DNA from: Ustilaginoidea virens
Taxonomy: Eukaryota > Ascomycota > Sordariomycetes > Hypocreales > Clavicipitaceae
Length of the DNA stretch: 64,000 nucleotides
Direction: 5' to 3'
Assembly: GCF_000687475.1 (NCBI RefSeq)
Contig: NC_057316.1
Location: 2,604,001 to 2,668,000 of the forward strand
The notes below the pieces were generated by a model that made no database searches, was not told the DNA's origin, and saw nothing but the letters and a program-made list of their open reading frames with translations. The translations under genes were made by a program, and so were the position numbers. This document shows positions 1-12,677 of this stretch, piece after piece (the first letter of the stretch is position 1; the number at the start of each line of letters is the position of its first letter).

Positions 1-249
1 GCCACACCACGCTAGTAGGCCGCCACCACGCTAGTAGGCAACCACGCTAATTTAGCAATGCCACACCTTTTCAACAAGGCCTACCTTACTTGATATACAG
101 TAAATAATCCACTGAAAATCCTTAAGGTAAAAGGCAAAGGCCTAAGGTAATACTACCATAAGTCCAAGAGGCGGTATAAGGGCTAGAAGGTTAGTAGGCC
201 AGTAGGGCATAAGGCCAGCAGCCTAGTAGGCTACTATAGGATTTTAACA
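1..249 (-). repeat. Partial LTR of the element-C Copia family, cut by the window edge
   Basis: Read on the minus strand from 249 downward, this matches the first 249 bases of the 765-bp LTR of element C (23,692-23,940 and the start of 37,619-38,383), including the TGTTAAAATCC terminus and the first tandem GCGTGGTGGCC-type units. The rest of the LTR lies outside the window, so a solo LTR cannot be told from the end of a whole element. Its terminus is intact (TG), whereas the 5' LTR of C has been changed to TA. Confidence 0.9.
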
Positions 250-506
250 CTAGTAATATAGATATAGACTATAGGATAGTCTATTCTAATATATCTTCTA
301 CTAATCGTCCTAATTAATTATAGATAGGCTCTAGTTTAGGTATAAATAATACTAGAAATTATAATAGAATAATTCTAATAAATATTACTATTACTATAAT
401 TATATTTAAAATATATTTTAGGAACCTCTAATATACCCTCTTTAAATCTATAAGTTCTGCTACTAACTTTAGCTATACTAATTCATCTTCTACTAATTAT
501 TCTATA
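250..506. other. AT-rich remnant, probably 5' part of Gypsy element G
   Basis: About 260 bases of RIP-like AT-rich sequence between the C-family LTR fragment and element E. The last five bases (ctata, 502-506) are the left target-site duplication of E, so this is the DNA that E entered, continuous with 14,676 onward. I see no intact ORF. By position it could be gag or leader of element G, but no motif proves it. Confidence 0.4.
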
Positions 507-747
507 TGTCACGGGCTCGGGCTACGCCCGCGCCATAATGTGGCTAGGACTTAGGCTGCGCCTGCGACTAGCCTCAGGAGTATCGGCATAGGGTTACAAG
601 GGCTCGCTAAAGACTCGGCCCATACTACATATAGGCATAAATAGGCTACTTAGAGGCCCCTATTCGGGCCCTCTCTCTTTCCTCCTTAGTCTATTTAATA
701 TATTTATTAACGCCTATTCGCAGTAGCCCTAAGGCCAGTCCTTTATA
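507..747 (+). repeat. 5' LTR of element E
   Basis: A 241-bp LTR starting TGTCACGGG and ending CTTTATA (TG...CA with the final CA changed to TA). It matches 14,435-14,675 and, reversed, the LTRs of D. I did not recognise a primer-binding site in the bases just after it. Confidence 0.92.
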
Positions 748-1552
748 TTTAAATAGACTCTCTCAGCCTTACTATTATAACCTCACATCATAGAGCCGAT
801 GATGCAGGCTATATAAGATATCGAGATGAGTATACCTAGAGAAACGGGTATAGATAACCCGAGACTATAATGCTCCCGACGTAATATATATACCCGAGTG
901 GAGTAGCTTATATCGGGGTTATAACAAATAGAGGTATAGATACAGACTAATGCGTAATACCTTACTGCTATTGCCGCCTTACTATAGACCCTCCTTGCGA
1001 ACTAGTTAAATAGCTCCTAAAACGCCACCTAATCGGCCCCAATCGTATAATAAAACGCCCCCCTCCCTATAGCTTAGGATACCTAGCTAAAATGCAAGCC
1101 GATCCCGATGGGGGACCCCTTTAATAGCAAAAAGGCTATATTTATAGCCTAGCGGACCTTTATGCAATATAAGCTTAAGGTCGATAAGGAATTTATTAAG
1201 GACGAGAAGACCTAATAGATATTTATCTTTTAGAACCTTTCGTCTATAGTCTAATTATAGGTCGCGGCCTTTTTCGAGAATAGTACGGCTTACGATTACA
1301 ATATAATAAAGTTCTTCGAATACCTTTAATATCTCTTTAAGGACCTATACCGATAAGATCGTACTATTACTAAGCTTAAGCACTCCTTACACTAGGGCCC
1401 TAAGGAACCTTTTACTGCCTTTTTTATGTAATTTAAGGAAAAATTTATGCTTACTAGTAATCTTAGTTAGCCTAAGGAAGTTAAGCTTAAATACCTTTAA
1501 TTAGCGCTTAATATATATATATATATATATATTACACTAGCTAAGCTATCTA

Positions 1553-1685
1553 GGGGGGGGATAAGCCCCCATCTAGCCTAGTGCTAGTACCTCTATGCCT
1601 AATCTATATAGGAAACCCGAGTGCCGGGAGGAAAACCTATATATTGTCCGTAGTCGATAGTATCCCTTCGGAATCGAAGGGGGTT
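1553..1685. other. Three stem-loops at the LINE1 3' end
   Basis: Three inverted repeats follow the tail. First, GGGGG against CCCCC at 1,553-1,570. Second, an outer stem of TATATAGG (1,605-1,612) with CCTATATA (1,636-1,643) around an inner stem CCCG (1,616-1,619) with CGGG (1,625-1,628), loop AGTGC. Third, CCCTTCG (1,664-1,670) with CGAAGGG (1,675-1,681). The same three structures occur at the ends of LINE2, the 53.3-kb copy and the 60-kb relic with different stem bases, which suggests an RNA structure recognised during reverse transcription. Confidence 0.65.
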
Positions 1686-2161
1686 TACTATATATTGCGA
1701 AGAGGTATCCTATCGCGCGAGACTAGGTCTAGCGGCAAAGCTAGGAAAGTATAGATAGTAGGCACGCCTCAATAGGCACGGTGATTTGCCTTAGTGGTTA
1801 TTGGTCATTAGTTATTAGGCATTAGTCAGGCTCTAGGGTGGGTATAAATCGGAACCGATATGGTTAATATTATTAGGTATAGGAGGCGGCGGTGATATTA
1901 GTATTAGGTAGGCGGCGGTATCGCGGTGAGTCGCACGTTTTATTATTATTGGCTTTATCTGATATGGGTTGGGGCAATTAGCGGATGGTTAAGTGATCTA
2001 GCGCAGGCATACAGCGGTATAAAGTCTCCCTTACCTGCCCTACCTTTTTAATTCTTTTCCTTTTCCCTTTTTATTCCTTATTGAAAATTGCTAAGAATTT
2101 TCCTTTACTTCTCTGCCTCGATTGCACTATAGTAGTTTTTATACATCCTTTATTCTTCGAT

Positions 2162-3303
2162 ATGCCTACCGTTCTAGAGTTAGGTCCTAGCCTGGCTCGA
2201 AAATAGCTGTATCGTCCCTATATACGCCGTGGTGCCGATATGGCCGCTCGTTATTATAACTAATAAGGTAAGAGGTTCTCTTTGATCGTTATCTATCTTT
2301 TTCTAATAGTAAGTAGGGCTCGGGGGTGCCTATTTCGCTTATACTTCGAAGTAGAAGCCTTATTATATCCTAATATGTAATACTATAAACTGCGAACCGG
2401 TAGAGAGTATACTTATATTACAGAAGGCCTACGCTTATAAATAGGAAGTAAGTATATTAGTTTACCGGTATCCCTTAACTTTATAGTTAACCTTAGTAGG
2501 TAGATGAAGACGATTACCATAAGGCCTAGTAGGCTATATATCAGTCTATTACGCTAATTACTTTAGTGCCTCGAAAGGGTTAAAACGATTCTGCTATTAT
2601 AATACGAATAATAGTGCCTATAGTCCTAATCTCGCTGCCGGCTGACTTTTTTAGGCTTATTGAGAGAGGGGTTTTAGCTTTAGAGTGCGCCTATAGCGGC
2701 AAACTTTAGCCTCTCTTATTAGTCGAGGAAACTTAGCCTCCTACTACTACTGCTGGCGATAAAAGCCCTACTAGTTCTATTATTATATTAGATATCGATG
2801 ATAAGCCTACTCCTAGGCCTACTACTATAGAGGAACTACCTTATAGCAAGGGGGTCTCGCTAATATAATTTAAGACTCCTATAATACTATCTTCTAGTGA
2901 ATTGCAGTAAGCGGTTACATTTTTAAAGTTTATAAAGTCCTAAGTAGAGTCTTAGCTAGTAGTATCTGCCTCTAGAGCGCTAGTTATACCGCTATTGAAG
3001 CCTCCCCTATTTACTATTCAGTCGGTATAGCCTAAATAAGCTAAATTAGTAGTTCTATTGCTATCCTCTCTTTATTTTTATACCGATACCCCTACCCCCT
3101 CCCCCTTTAAAAGGAAGAGGGAGGGATTAAAAATAATAGAGTCACCTACAAAAGGAATATTAGGTCTAGCTGCTAGGATTAAACGAAAAATATATTTAAG
3201 ATTTATAGTCTCTTTTTCCCTAGAGGGGAAAAAGAAAGGAAAAGGGAAAGTAAGGGTGGCCCTTAATAATAGCTATAGTAATAAAGAGGGTAGTATAGAG
3301 TAA
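2162..3303 (+). pseudogene. Plus-strand gene-like ORF inside the 3' part of LINE1 (unknown)
   Basis: This is antisense to LINE1. A TATAAAG (about 2,016) and a pyrimidine-rich leader (about 2,040-2,160) precede ATG at 2,162. Downstream one frame (position 1 mod 3) reads with only RIP-type stops from about 2,480 to 3,303. It gives a Pro/Thr/Ser-rich middle (DIDDKPTPRPTT), then a basic, nuclear-protein-like tail (PSPFKRKR; SLEGKKKGKGKVRV). The ATG at 2,162 lies in a different frame, so a frameshift or an intron would be needed. The minus strand here is full of stops not explained by RIP. I recognise no family. It may be a captured gene, part of another element, or chance. Confidence 0.35.
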
Positions 3304-3519
3304 GTAGGGGTTTAGGGGGTTAGGGGTACTAAGAAGATTAAGGGTTTAAATCTATCGACCGTATAGGTAGCTTATATAAAAAGGATATTCTTCCCCTATC
3401 TATATAGTTAGTTATATCTTTATCTATAATTATCTATATATATATATATAGTCTAGGGTTAGGGTGCAATTATATCGGATTAGTATTAGAGCCGAAGTCT
3501 GCGTAAGCAGTAAGTACGA

Positions 3520-6500
3520 TAGCTAGGGTGAACTATTTAAGCCGGTAGGTATTAAAGACCCATTTAATAACCTGCTTAGCTAAATCTTTATTTTCAAGTG
3601 CTTAAATAATATTATACTTATCTAATATAGGGCGGTCTTAGATATAGAGGGGAGGGTTTCTAAGATAATTATTATACTCTAAGATTATATATTTAATATT
3701 TTCTATATCGGGATTATATTAGTAATATAGGTGGCAGATAGATAGGACCTTTATCTTATATAGGAACTCGTTAAGGCCTATTTTTTCTATTCTAAATTAG
3801 GTAAAGAGGGAGGATTTATATTTATAGAGGTTTTTATAGAGATCTAGTATCTTCTTTATAGAGGTAAAGTTAAAGGTATATTCGGCAGTAGGGCGGTTCT
3901 TTAGTAGGTATTATATTCGGGTGAGTTATTACTTTAATTACTATCTCTTTATCTATTTAAAAGCTAGGGAGTAAGTAGGGGATAGTTTATTATCTTAAAG
4001 TAGAATTAAATCTTTAAGGGCTATATAATTTAGTATTTTATTCTCGGTCGGTCGCCCTTATCTATAGGTAGGTCTTTATCGTAGCCGAGTCTAAATAATA
4101 GTATATATATTAGAGATAAGATCGGCTATACCACTTTCTCGGGTTCTAGTAAGGAATTATTATTAGGCCAGATTAAGGTAGAGGTCGAATAAGGGGACTA
4201 TTACTTCGGTTTCTATAATTATATTAAGTATTACTTAGTAGGCTCCTATAATTATATAGAGGCACTTCGATTATTTAGCAGCTAGACTATATATAATGCC
4301 TCTTATTACTTCTCCCGGCTTAATAGGAGTATACTAGATTTTAGTACTAAAGGCGATTATAGTTTTAATAACCTATATATATAGTAGTCGGGCTTCGCGG
4401 AACTAATATCCCTATATAGAGGCCGCTAGAGCGATAAGGGTAAGCTTCTGCCTTTTTAGCTTTTTTACTATTCGGGCCCTATAGTTAATCTAGCTAAGTT
4501 TACGGTTAATCTCTACTCTAAAGAATTAGGCGTATTATATAGGCTAGATGGTTGCATTACCGAGTCGTATTATTATAGTATCTAATCGGTGCTATTTAGT
4601 AAAGTGTATTAGTTCGCTCTTTACTAAGTTAAATTTTAGTCTAGCCTCTACCGACTATTTTTTGCAGATCTTCTATACTTTCGAGAGGGTTATAACTATA
4701 TCCCGTATTATTTTGCCGTATATAATTATATTAGTATCGTCCGCGAATCCTAGGGTTAGTAAGTTATTTACTACTTTAAGTCTATAGTATAGGGGTGTAA
4801 TATAAAAGAGGAAAAGGATTAAGGAGATCAAAGAGCCTTAGGGTATTCTTATTATAATTAGGAATCTTTAGGTAGGTTAGCCTTTGAAGAAGATTTTAGC
4901 TAAGCGCGATATAATAAAGCCTTAGACCTAGGCTACTATCTATTAGGGGGCGCCACTTTAGAGGAGGAGGTATATAAGTCTAGTATTATTAATAGTATCG
5001 AATGCTATAGAGATATCTAGTTATAGTAACGATGCTATTCCTTTATACTGCTAGGTAGCCTTAATTGCTTCTACTAGGGTATATAGCGCTATATCTATTA
5101 ATCTATTTGCTCTATTACCTATTTATATATCTAATAGTAATTTCCGTTCTTCTGCGATTATTATTAGTCTTTTTGCTACTATAGCTTTGAGGACTTTACT
5201 AAAGAGGTTTAGAAGGGATATTAGGCACTAGGCTCCTACTCTTTAGTATTCTTTAGGTATTTTGCCGGGTTTTCTTAATACTATAACTTTAGCTTCCTAG
5301 AATTATATTAGGTAGTAACTAGTTCTGCATATAGTATTAAGGAGTATTATTAAGGCTCTAAGAACCGGTTCTCTACAGGCTTTAAAGAATCCTACCGGTA
5401 TACTATTAGGGCCTAATACTTTCTAGCTAGCTATATATTAGAGGGCATTATAGATATCTGCTTTAGAGAATTTATCTTTAGGGGCGAATATTGCATTAGT
5501 AAGGCAGGAGAATTATAAGTCTAGGATATCATTAAAGGTAGCTATTAATATTAAGAAGAATCTTTCTATTAGTACTTCTATTTTAAAGGAATATATTTTT
5601 ACTTCTTATATTTAGGCTCTTTTGCCTTAAAGGAGTATAGGGATTTCTTTTAATTCTAGGGGGAGTCTGCTATATATCCGGGCCTATTTCTCTAGGGACT
5701 ATAAGTCTATATTTTTCGTTATAGCCTTATTAACGGCTTTTCTCTATATCTAGCGCCTTTCCTATTGGATAACCTTAGTTTAGTTTATCTCTACTCTTTA
5801 TACTATTAACTAGTTAAGGCTAATACAGTCTTTTCTCTAATTCCTTATAGCCTTATGGGCCGCTATTATAGCCGACTATACTTCCTAGGTCTACTATAGG
5901 GCCCTTCTTAGCGGTTTAGTTCCTCTCTTAGGCATAATAATATTAGTAATAGCCTATAGTTAGGTCGTAAGCTATTAGGCGAAAGTATCGATCTCTATAG
6001 GGGATTAAGGTAAATGCGAGGCATATAGGATAGCTATCCTAATTTTAGCTTTAACTCAAGCGAGGATTTTATTAAATTTCTTCTATTAGTATATTAGTAG
6101 TAATTTACGAAACTCATCTAGTCCTATTTCTACCTAGATTACCTAAAGGATATAATCAGATCTAGTAATATCTACCGCCCCTATGAACTCTATATTAAGG
6201 TCTCCTATACTCTATATATAGTCGATAGTACTATTACATTTGCCTAAGGCTTATCTAATTATCTCTCCCTATAGTATTATAAGGGTTAGCTTTTATTTTA
6301 ATATAAGTTTAAGGAGGGTATTATAGCCTAGGGAGGTTCTATAAGAGCGGTCCTATATAGGGTAGTAAATATTAAAGTCACTAGTAAAGATACTATAGGG
6401 GCGAGGGGTAGTTTAAGCGAATTCCTAGAGGGGGATAAACTAATTTAGGAAAGGGATTAAGGAGTAGATAAAATAGATATCGGTATTTTAAAGTGTAATA

Positions 6501-6970
6501 CGGCACTAATCTGGATCTAAATCTATTACCTAAGAGCCGGGAGTATATCTTTTATAGATATAGATTACTACGCATCTACTATAGGCGGCTACTTAGTATC
6601 TACTAAGGCTAGAGTATAGGAGGAGTCTATCTAAGGCTATAAATTCCTAAAGGGCGATAATATCCAGTTCGGATTTATAATTAAAGGCGAGGTATGCTAG
6701 TAGTAATTTCTTTTATATATTCCAGTATAGTACCTCTATTATTAGTATTAGGGCTAGGGGGTTGGGGCTCTTAGTGCGTTAGTAGTAGTAGGCTCGGATA
6801 AATCAGGTTAGAAGAATATAGCAATATTACTACTGCTATTAATCCTCTCGGGGGTAATAAAGCTTTCTTTATATAGTTTGCCGATTCGTTTTCTTAGAGA
6901 GTCCTCCCTTAGGGAGTTACTAGCGAGGCATCTGCAGCTCTTATCCTCCAGGATAGGGAGGGGAGGCATC
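3520..6970 (-). pseudogene. LINE1 ORF2 remnant: endonuclease, reverse transcriptase, C-terminal block
   Basis: Minus-strand translation, allowing RIP stops, shows the endonuclease GDLN motif near 6,200, then RT from about 5,450 to 4,550 with NRANRLIDIALYTLVEA, the core block homologous to GxxQGSPLSPILFLLY near 4,850, and a degraded F/YADD region near 4,740. The C-terminal block typical of Tad1 ORF2 proteins follows at about 3,800-3,520 (IGLNEFLY, then KWVFNTYRLKQFTLA). The usual enzyme nicks target DNA and copies its own RNA at the nick. This copy is inactive: dozens of stops. Exact ends are estimates. Confidence 0.8.
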
Positions 6971-8170
6971 GATAAAGTGCTAATAGTTGCAAACTATATT
7001 AGTCTAGTGCTATAAGCCTGTCTTACGATATCCTATTGCCTATTCGCTATAAAGCAGAATTGAGACTAGGCTAGATAGGGTCCCTAGCAGTTAAGGCAGT
7101 ACTCTCTTTTATTACTAATAATACTAGGGCAGTCTTTATCTCTATTAGGGTGTCTCTCTGCGTTATACTATCCGTATCGAGGGGTCTCTATATAGTAATT
7201 CGCAATATATCTAAATTTAAAGTATTAATAGTACTATCTTAAGTAGATAGTTTCATCGTATAATTTAGCCTTAAAGATTTCTACTTAATAGATAACTCTA
7301 GTTTTATAGAATCGGTTTACTACTTCTATATTAATTACTCTAATAATTAGGGGGGCTCTTGTTGCTTCTTTACGGGGTTTCCTTATAGCAACTCTACTAA
7401 TACTAGGGCCGTTAGCTTAGGCTAGGTTTAGTTTAATATCTTCAATAGGGATATTTTTAGAAAATCGGATAGGGAATCCTTTAATAATAATACTAAAGGT
7501 GCGGATATTTAGTATAGCTCCTATACTGAATGCAAGGGGGATCTAGGTGGTTTCTATAGTAAAACGGGATACGGCTTCTACAAAAGTGACGACTATATCT
7601 CTGCTATAGAGTCGGCAAGCGGCAACGGCATTAATACCTCTAATAGTAGTATTTACCGCTTTTACAATCTTAATAGGGGTTCTCTATCGTAAGTTCTCAG
7701 TAATACTATCTCCTTTAATTATTATTTTACAGTAGATTCTCGGCGGTATAGGTAAGGTAGTTAGTCTAGGTAGTGCAATCGTTAGTATGCTTTTAGCAGT
7801 AATATTAGCCTAGGTCGTTCTAAAGGGGGTCTTTAAGGCAAAAGCTTTATTTATAGCACTCTCTACTACTTTTTCTAAATTATCAATCGTAATAAGGTTT
7901 AGGTTTAGGTTTAAGGCGGGATTAGTTCGGTTAATGCATTTAATACTATCGACCAGGCTGGTAATAGCATTCCATACATTTCCCAGCGTAGCTGCCGGGA
8001 CATAGTCTGCGATCTTTTAGTAATACTATTTAAGCAATTCGGTTTCTTCTTAGGTTCCTATATTAGTTTGTACGATATTACTACTAATTCGTCTATAATT
8101 ATCGTTAGCGATAGTGATACGGTAGTTATAATGGCTCGACTCGAGTCCACCCCTATTTCCTCCATCTAAG
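6970..8170 (-). pseudogene. LINE1 ORF1 (gag-like) remnant
   Basis: The minus-strand segment starts near MEEIGVDSS at about 8,165 and ends near 6,970. Close to its end (about 7,170-7,050) lies the zinc-knuckle pattern CLNCQGPYLAQSQFC, the arrangement found in ORF1 nucleic-acid-binding proteins of Tad1/I-type LINEs. A second, more N-terminal knuckle appears degraded. It is broken by stops and apparent frame changes. No start signal beyond the first Met was used. Confidence 0.6.
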
Positions 8171-8699
8171 TCTATAATTTCCGCCGCCTCAACCGCGCCT
8201 TCCTCCCGGTGCTAATGCGCTATCGGCAGATAGGGTAAGACGAGGTAAGGGATTGATTTAGCAACTTTTTGACTATTTTAGGGGTATATTCGCGCCGGTA
8301 CCGAGGTGCGGGCGAAATCGCGAAAAGTTAAGTTAGCGCTTAATACTCGTATAGCTAATAAGATTATTAGCCTTAGGGTCTCCCATTATAACTATTATTT
8401 AGTAGTAGACTATTACTAATAAATTGCTATCGATATTAAGACTAGCTTAACTATTAATCACTATATGGGTTCGACCTATTCCCAACCGATATACGCTTAG
8501 GATTCTAAGGGCAATATATAAATACTAAATATTAATAAGCTGGACTTGAAGGGTAATTAGTATGCGCTTAAGGCAATATAGGTCTCTAAAGAATAGTATA
8601 AAGATCGTAGGAAGAAAAGTCTTTATCTTTAGTATAGCTCTCCTAATTATTAGATATTTATATGCCACCTATTGCCGGTAATCCGACCCGATATAGCTA

Positions 8700-11600
8700 A
8701 AGTAGCCTCGCTTGACTTATAAATCGTAAAGGTCGAAAGTAGTAATAAAAATTAGGAAAAAGAATAGCCTTTAAACCTAGTCTCGTTAGAGGGCTTAAGA
8801 TATATATATAGACCCTAGCCTGATTATAAAAAGAATTAAAAGAGATTATAAAATAAATAGATAGATACCCCTTTTTAGTACCGATCTTATATAAATCCTA
8901 TACCTTTATTGATATCTTAATCAACTTAGGATATAACTATTATAGCGCTATAAGCGAAAAGATAGTATAACGGTTAGGCCTCTAACCTATCTGCCTACTA
9001 TAACGTAGGGAAATCGGAATGGTAGTAGATATTTAGAGCTATTTAGGAGAATATAAGGTAATATATTCCTCTATTATTTATATTGTCTATATAGCGATCG
9101 ATATCGATAGATAGCTATCTACGGTTATACTTTACGTTATCTTAGGCCTTACCTATAATATTATCCTTAGGATGCCTTAGATAGAGCATTATAATATTAT
9201 ACTATAGGTAAAGCGATACTAATTAAAGATTAGATCGGTAGATAGCCTTATTGTTAAGGAATCGACGAAAAGGTAATAAGGTCTGACTATAGTAAATATC
9301 TTTAGCTCGGTCTTCTATAGTATACTAAAATAGGCGAAACGCTTTAGAGACCGATCGATTTCCTTTATTATAATAAACTTATAGGAGATAATACGTATCT
9401 TTTATATTATACTACTACTTTATTAAGACTCTGCCCTATAATCGTAAGAGCTATAAATACTCCCGATAGAATTATAGGAATTTACTAACCTTTTTAATAA
9501 AAAGAAGGCTTTTAATCTCTTTCTGCATTAGGGTATATTAGACTACTATATCCAGCTTAAAAAGACTATAGATAGGAGCCAGCTAGACTTACCTTAGGGC
9601 CTATTATATAATATACCATAAGACTAATTACTTAAGGTTCGAAGATAAATAATTAACCTAATAGATAAAGGATAGATTTATATAAGCTCTTTATTAGTAG
9701 TAGTACTAGTCCTACTAGCTAGAAAAAGGAATAGTAGGTAGCGTTTTTATATTAACTACCAGGCCCTTAATAAGGTTATAGTCTAAAACTAATACCCCCT
9801 CTCTTTAATTAAGGAGACCTTATAATCCTTATCCTAGGCAAAATAGTTTACTAAGGTTAATATACGCGTAGCATTCTATAAGATATATATTATAAAGGGC
9901 GATAAATACTTAACTGTATTCTGTATATGATTCGGACTATTTAAATAGCTTATTATAATATTTGGCCTAATTAGGGCCCCTATGACCTTCTAAAGATATA
10001 TTAACGGGGCCTTAGGGAATATACTAAGAGACTTTATAACTGCCTACCTTAATAACGTTTTAATTTATACTAGGGGAATAAAGGCAGACTATATAGGGCG
10101 TATTAAAGAAGTCCTTTAACGACTATAAAAGGCCGGCTTAAATTTAGATCTTAATAAGTGCGATTTTACAGTAAAGGAGGTCCGGTACCTAGGATATATT
10201 ATAATAGCTAAAAAGGAAATCTATCTAAACCCTAAAAAGATTAAGGCTATTTAGAATTAGGAAGCACCTATAAAATTAAAAGGCGTTTATAGTTTCCTCG
10301 GTTTTACTAATTTCTACTATAACTTTATCTTAGACTTTTTTTGCCTTATCGACCTTTTAGTTAAGTTAATAAAAAAAAAGGTCTTATTCTAATAGCTAGA
10401 TAAAAAAAAAGTAGTATTCTAAGCACTTAAGTAGTATTTTATATTGTCTCTAGTTCTTACCTAATAGGACCCTAATAAAGAGATGGTTCTTAAGGTAGAT
10501 AGTTCTAATACGGCCTTTAGTGGCTATCTATTGTAAATCAGGGAGGATAATATACTCTACTTTATTATATATTATTCCGCTTGCTTATTAGATATAGAAT
10601 AGAATTATACTATATACGATAAAGAACTCCTTACTATTATCTTTTACCTTAAGGTATAATTAGTAGAACTCTACTTAATAGCCTCCCCTTTTATTATCCT
10701 TACCGATTATAAGAACCTAGAGTATTTCGCCTAACTATAAGAAATATCTAAGTAATAAGCCTAATAGGCTAAGACTCTAGCGCTCTTTAATTTCTATCTT
10801 TAGTATAAGCTAAAGTTATAAGCCTAATACCCTAATACGCTTTCTTAATAGGAATAAAAGGCAGATAGGGCGGAGCTATAAATCGGCTAGATCCTAAAAC
10901 CGCTATCTATTTTAGTATTTAATATAGATAAAATAGAAAGCGAGATAATACTAACCTCGGCCCTATAGACTACCCTATCTTACGGCCTATATATCTTCGC
11001 TAACTCCTACCTTTAAGCTATCTAAGACTAAACGATATCTAAAGATAGTATATATTAGGCCTAATAGATAGCAATTGCGAATAGGGAATAACGATTTCTA
11101 ATAAAGGCAGCGATATAAGAATAAATTGCCGACTATACCCTAAATACATATAGCATACTCCTTTACTAGGTATAGGTATAGCTTCTATCGTTTAAGCCTT
11201 TAACTACTATAGTAATCTAATACTGCTATAACTTGCCTATTGCGGGCTACCTAGGGAAAAATACTACCTTCTAATTATTGCGATAGGATTATTACTTCGA
11301 TAATATATTATCTAAAGTAGCAAAATATATTCGGAATTGCTAATACTGTAGGGTATATAAAAGCCGCTAATTGTGCTAGGGGTTATTGCAACTACTACTA
11401 ATTATAGACTACTTCTAATCGCAAATATCGGTCGATTTTATAACCGACCTTCTTGCCTATAATGCCCCTAACCTATGATTCCTTATAATCATTATAGATC
11501 GCTTATTAAAGTATATTTAGCTTAAGGCTATATACTTAATAAAAGCAGAAGATTGTATAGAATGCTTCTAATAGTACTAATAGCGCTTTTATAGCTTCCC

Positions 11601-12555
11601 TAAGGAGATTATTAGCGATCGAGGTTTAGATTAAATAGACTAATTTTAGTCTATACTATATAAATTAATTAGGACCGAGCAACTTCTATTAATAGTATAC
11701 TACCCCTAAACTAATAGCGGTATAGAGCGAATAAACTAAAAGGTATAGGCGGTCCTCTATATTATAGTTTCCTTTGATTAGTACAATTAGCTATACTATC
11801 TTGCGGTATATTAATTCGCGTTAAATAACTAGATATTATCTATTATTAGGTTTAGCTTAAACCGGCTACTTAATAGGTTTAATATTCCGATTATCGCCTT
11901 ACCTTTAGAGGTAACCCTAAGCTTAATTACCCTAAAGGGGCGTATAACCCTTTTTTTTAGTAATTTTAAAGAGGGATAGGAATTAGCCTAGGCTGCTATC
12001 GCCTTCGTATAATAACGATAGTAAGATACTACTAACTGTTTATAATACTTGGCCGAATGCTTTTAGGTTAGCGATTAGGTATAATTAAACCTTTAGAATA
12101 TTAAAACGAACCGCCTATATAAAAAGCTCGATTGGGTCTCTACTAAATATACTATTATTACTATCCTATTACCGCTTAATATCTAGCTTGATATCCTATA
12201 GGGTATCTATCTAGTTTTTTATATTAATTTAATTGAATAGGCTACTTCCGATCTACTACCTAATTAGGTAATAACCGATATATAATTTAGGCCCCTATTC
12301 GTCCTTCCCTAAGACTCTATAAACCTATACAAAGAATATAAGGTTAAAGAGATACTTATAGCGAAGAATATATAGGGTCGAGGATAAAAATATAATATAC
12401 TTATAAAGTAGAAAGGGTATGATTTACTAATATAAAAACCCCTAGAAAACTTTAAGGATACTACTGTATAGGAAATATTTAAGGCTAAATGGGGGGATAT
12501 TAAGACTTACGATAGGCCTAGCTAGGTCCTAAAATAGGGTCTATTAAACCGGTAA
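8700..12555 (+). pseudogene. Element E pol remnant: PR-RT-RNaseH-IN-chromodomain
   Basis: In order on the plus strand: protease-like region about 8,860-9,260; RT about 9,560-10,250, whose catalytic Y-L-D-D box now reads Y-L-N-N (TAC CTT AAT AAC, 10,045-10,056), exactly the change RIP makes; RNase H about 10,480-10,850; integrase with an HHCC zinc region (about 11,160-11,350) and catalytic core (about 11,430-11,730); and a chromodomain-like tail near 12,400-12,500 (KGYD, ENFKDT) that in chromoviruses steers integration to heterochromatin. It ends at TAA 12,553-12,555. D carries the same order on the other strand. Non-functional. Confidence 0.85.
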
Positions 12556-12677
12556 ATAATACTAAACGCTTACTATTACTAAAAAATAAAATAAAATAAT
12601 AAAAATACGCCTAAAAAAAAAAAAAAATTATATAATATAATAAACCAAACCGGGGCTAATATAGGTTTAACCCTAAT

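Larger units (their letters stand above)
1514..8332 (-). mobile_element. LINE1: near full-length Tad1-like non-LTR retrotransposon
   Basis: A 6.8-kb insertion in gag of E, flanked by the 13-bp duplication TTAGCGCTTAATA (1,501-1,513 and 8,333-8,345); D shows the empty site. The element reads on the minus strand: ORF1 with CCHC-type zinc knuckles, an endonuclease region, RT, and a C-terminal conserved block ending near 3,520. It finishes at low coordinates in a (TA)n tail (1,511-1,531), where the TSD and the tail meet. The 2-kb stretch between the end of ORF2 and the tail is unusually long and holds a plus-strand ORF-like segment. Heavily RIPed. Confidence 0.9.
790..8700 (+). pseudogene. Element E gag remnant, split by LINE1
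   Basis: The plus-strand reading frame begins near 790 by alignment with the D copy, whose ATG (33,822) is ATA here. It continues to 1,513 and resumes at 8,333 after LINE1. The middle part (about 1,140-1,513) has the helical, Lys/Phe/Leu-rich pattern of Ty3/Gypsy capsid proteins (retrotransposon gag family), with phrases such as FMQYKL and KEPFAAFFM once RIP changes are allowed for. D holds the same sequence uninterrupted, which proves the LINE1 join. Many in-frame TAG/TAA codons make it non-functional. The boundary with pol near 8,700 is approximate. Confidence 0.7.
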
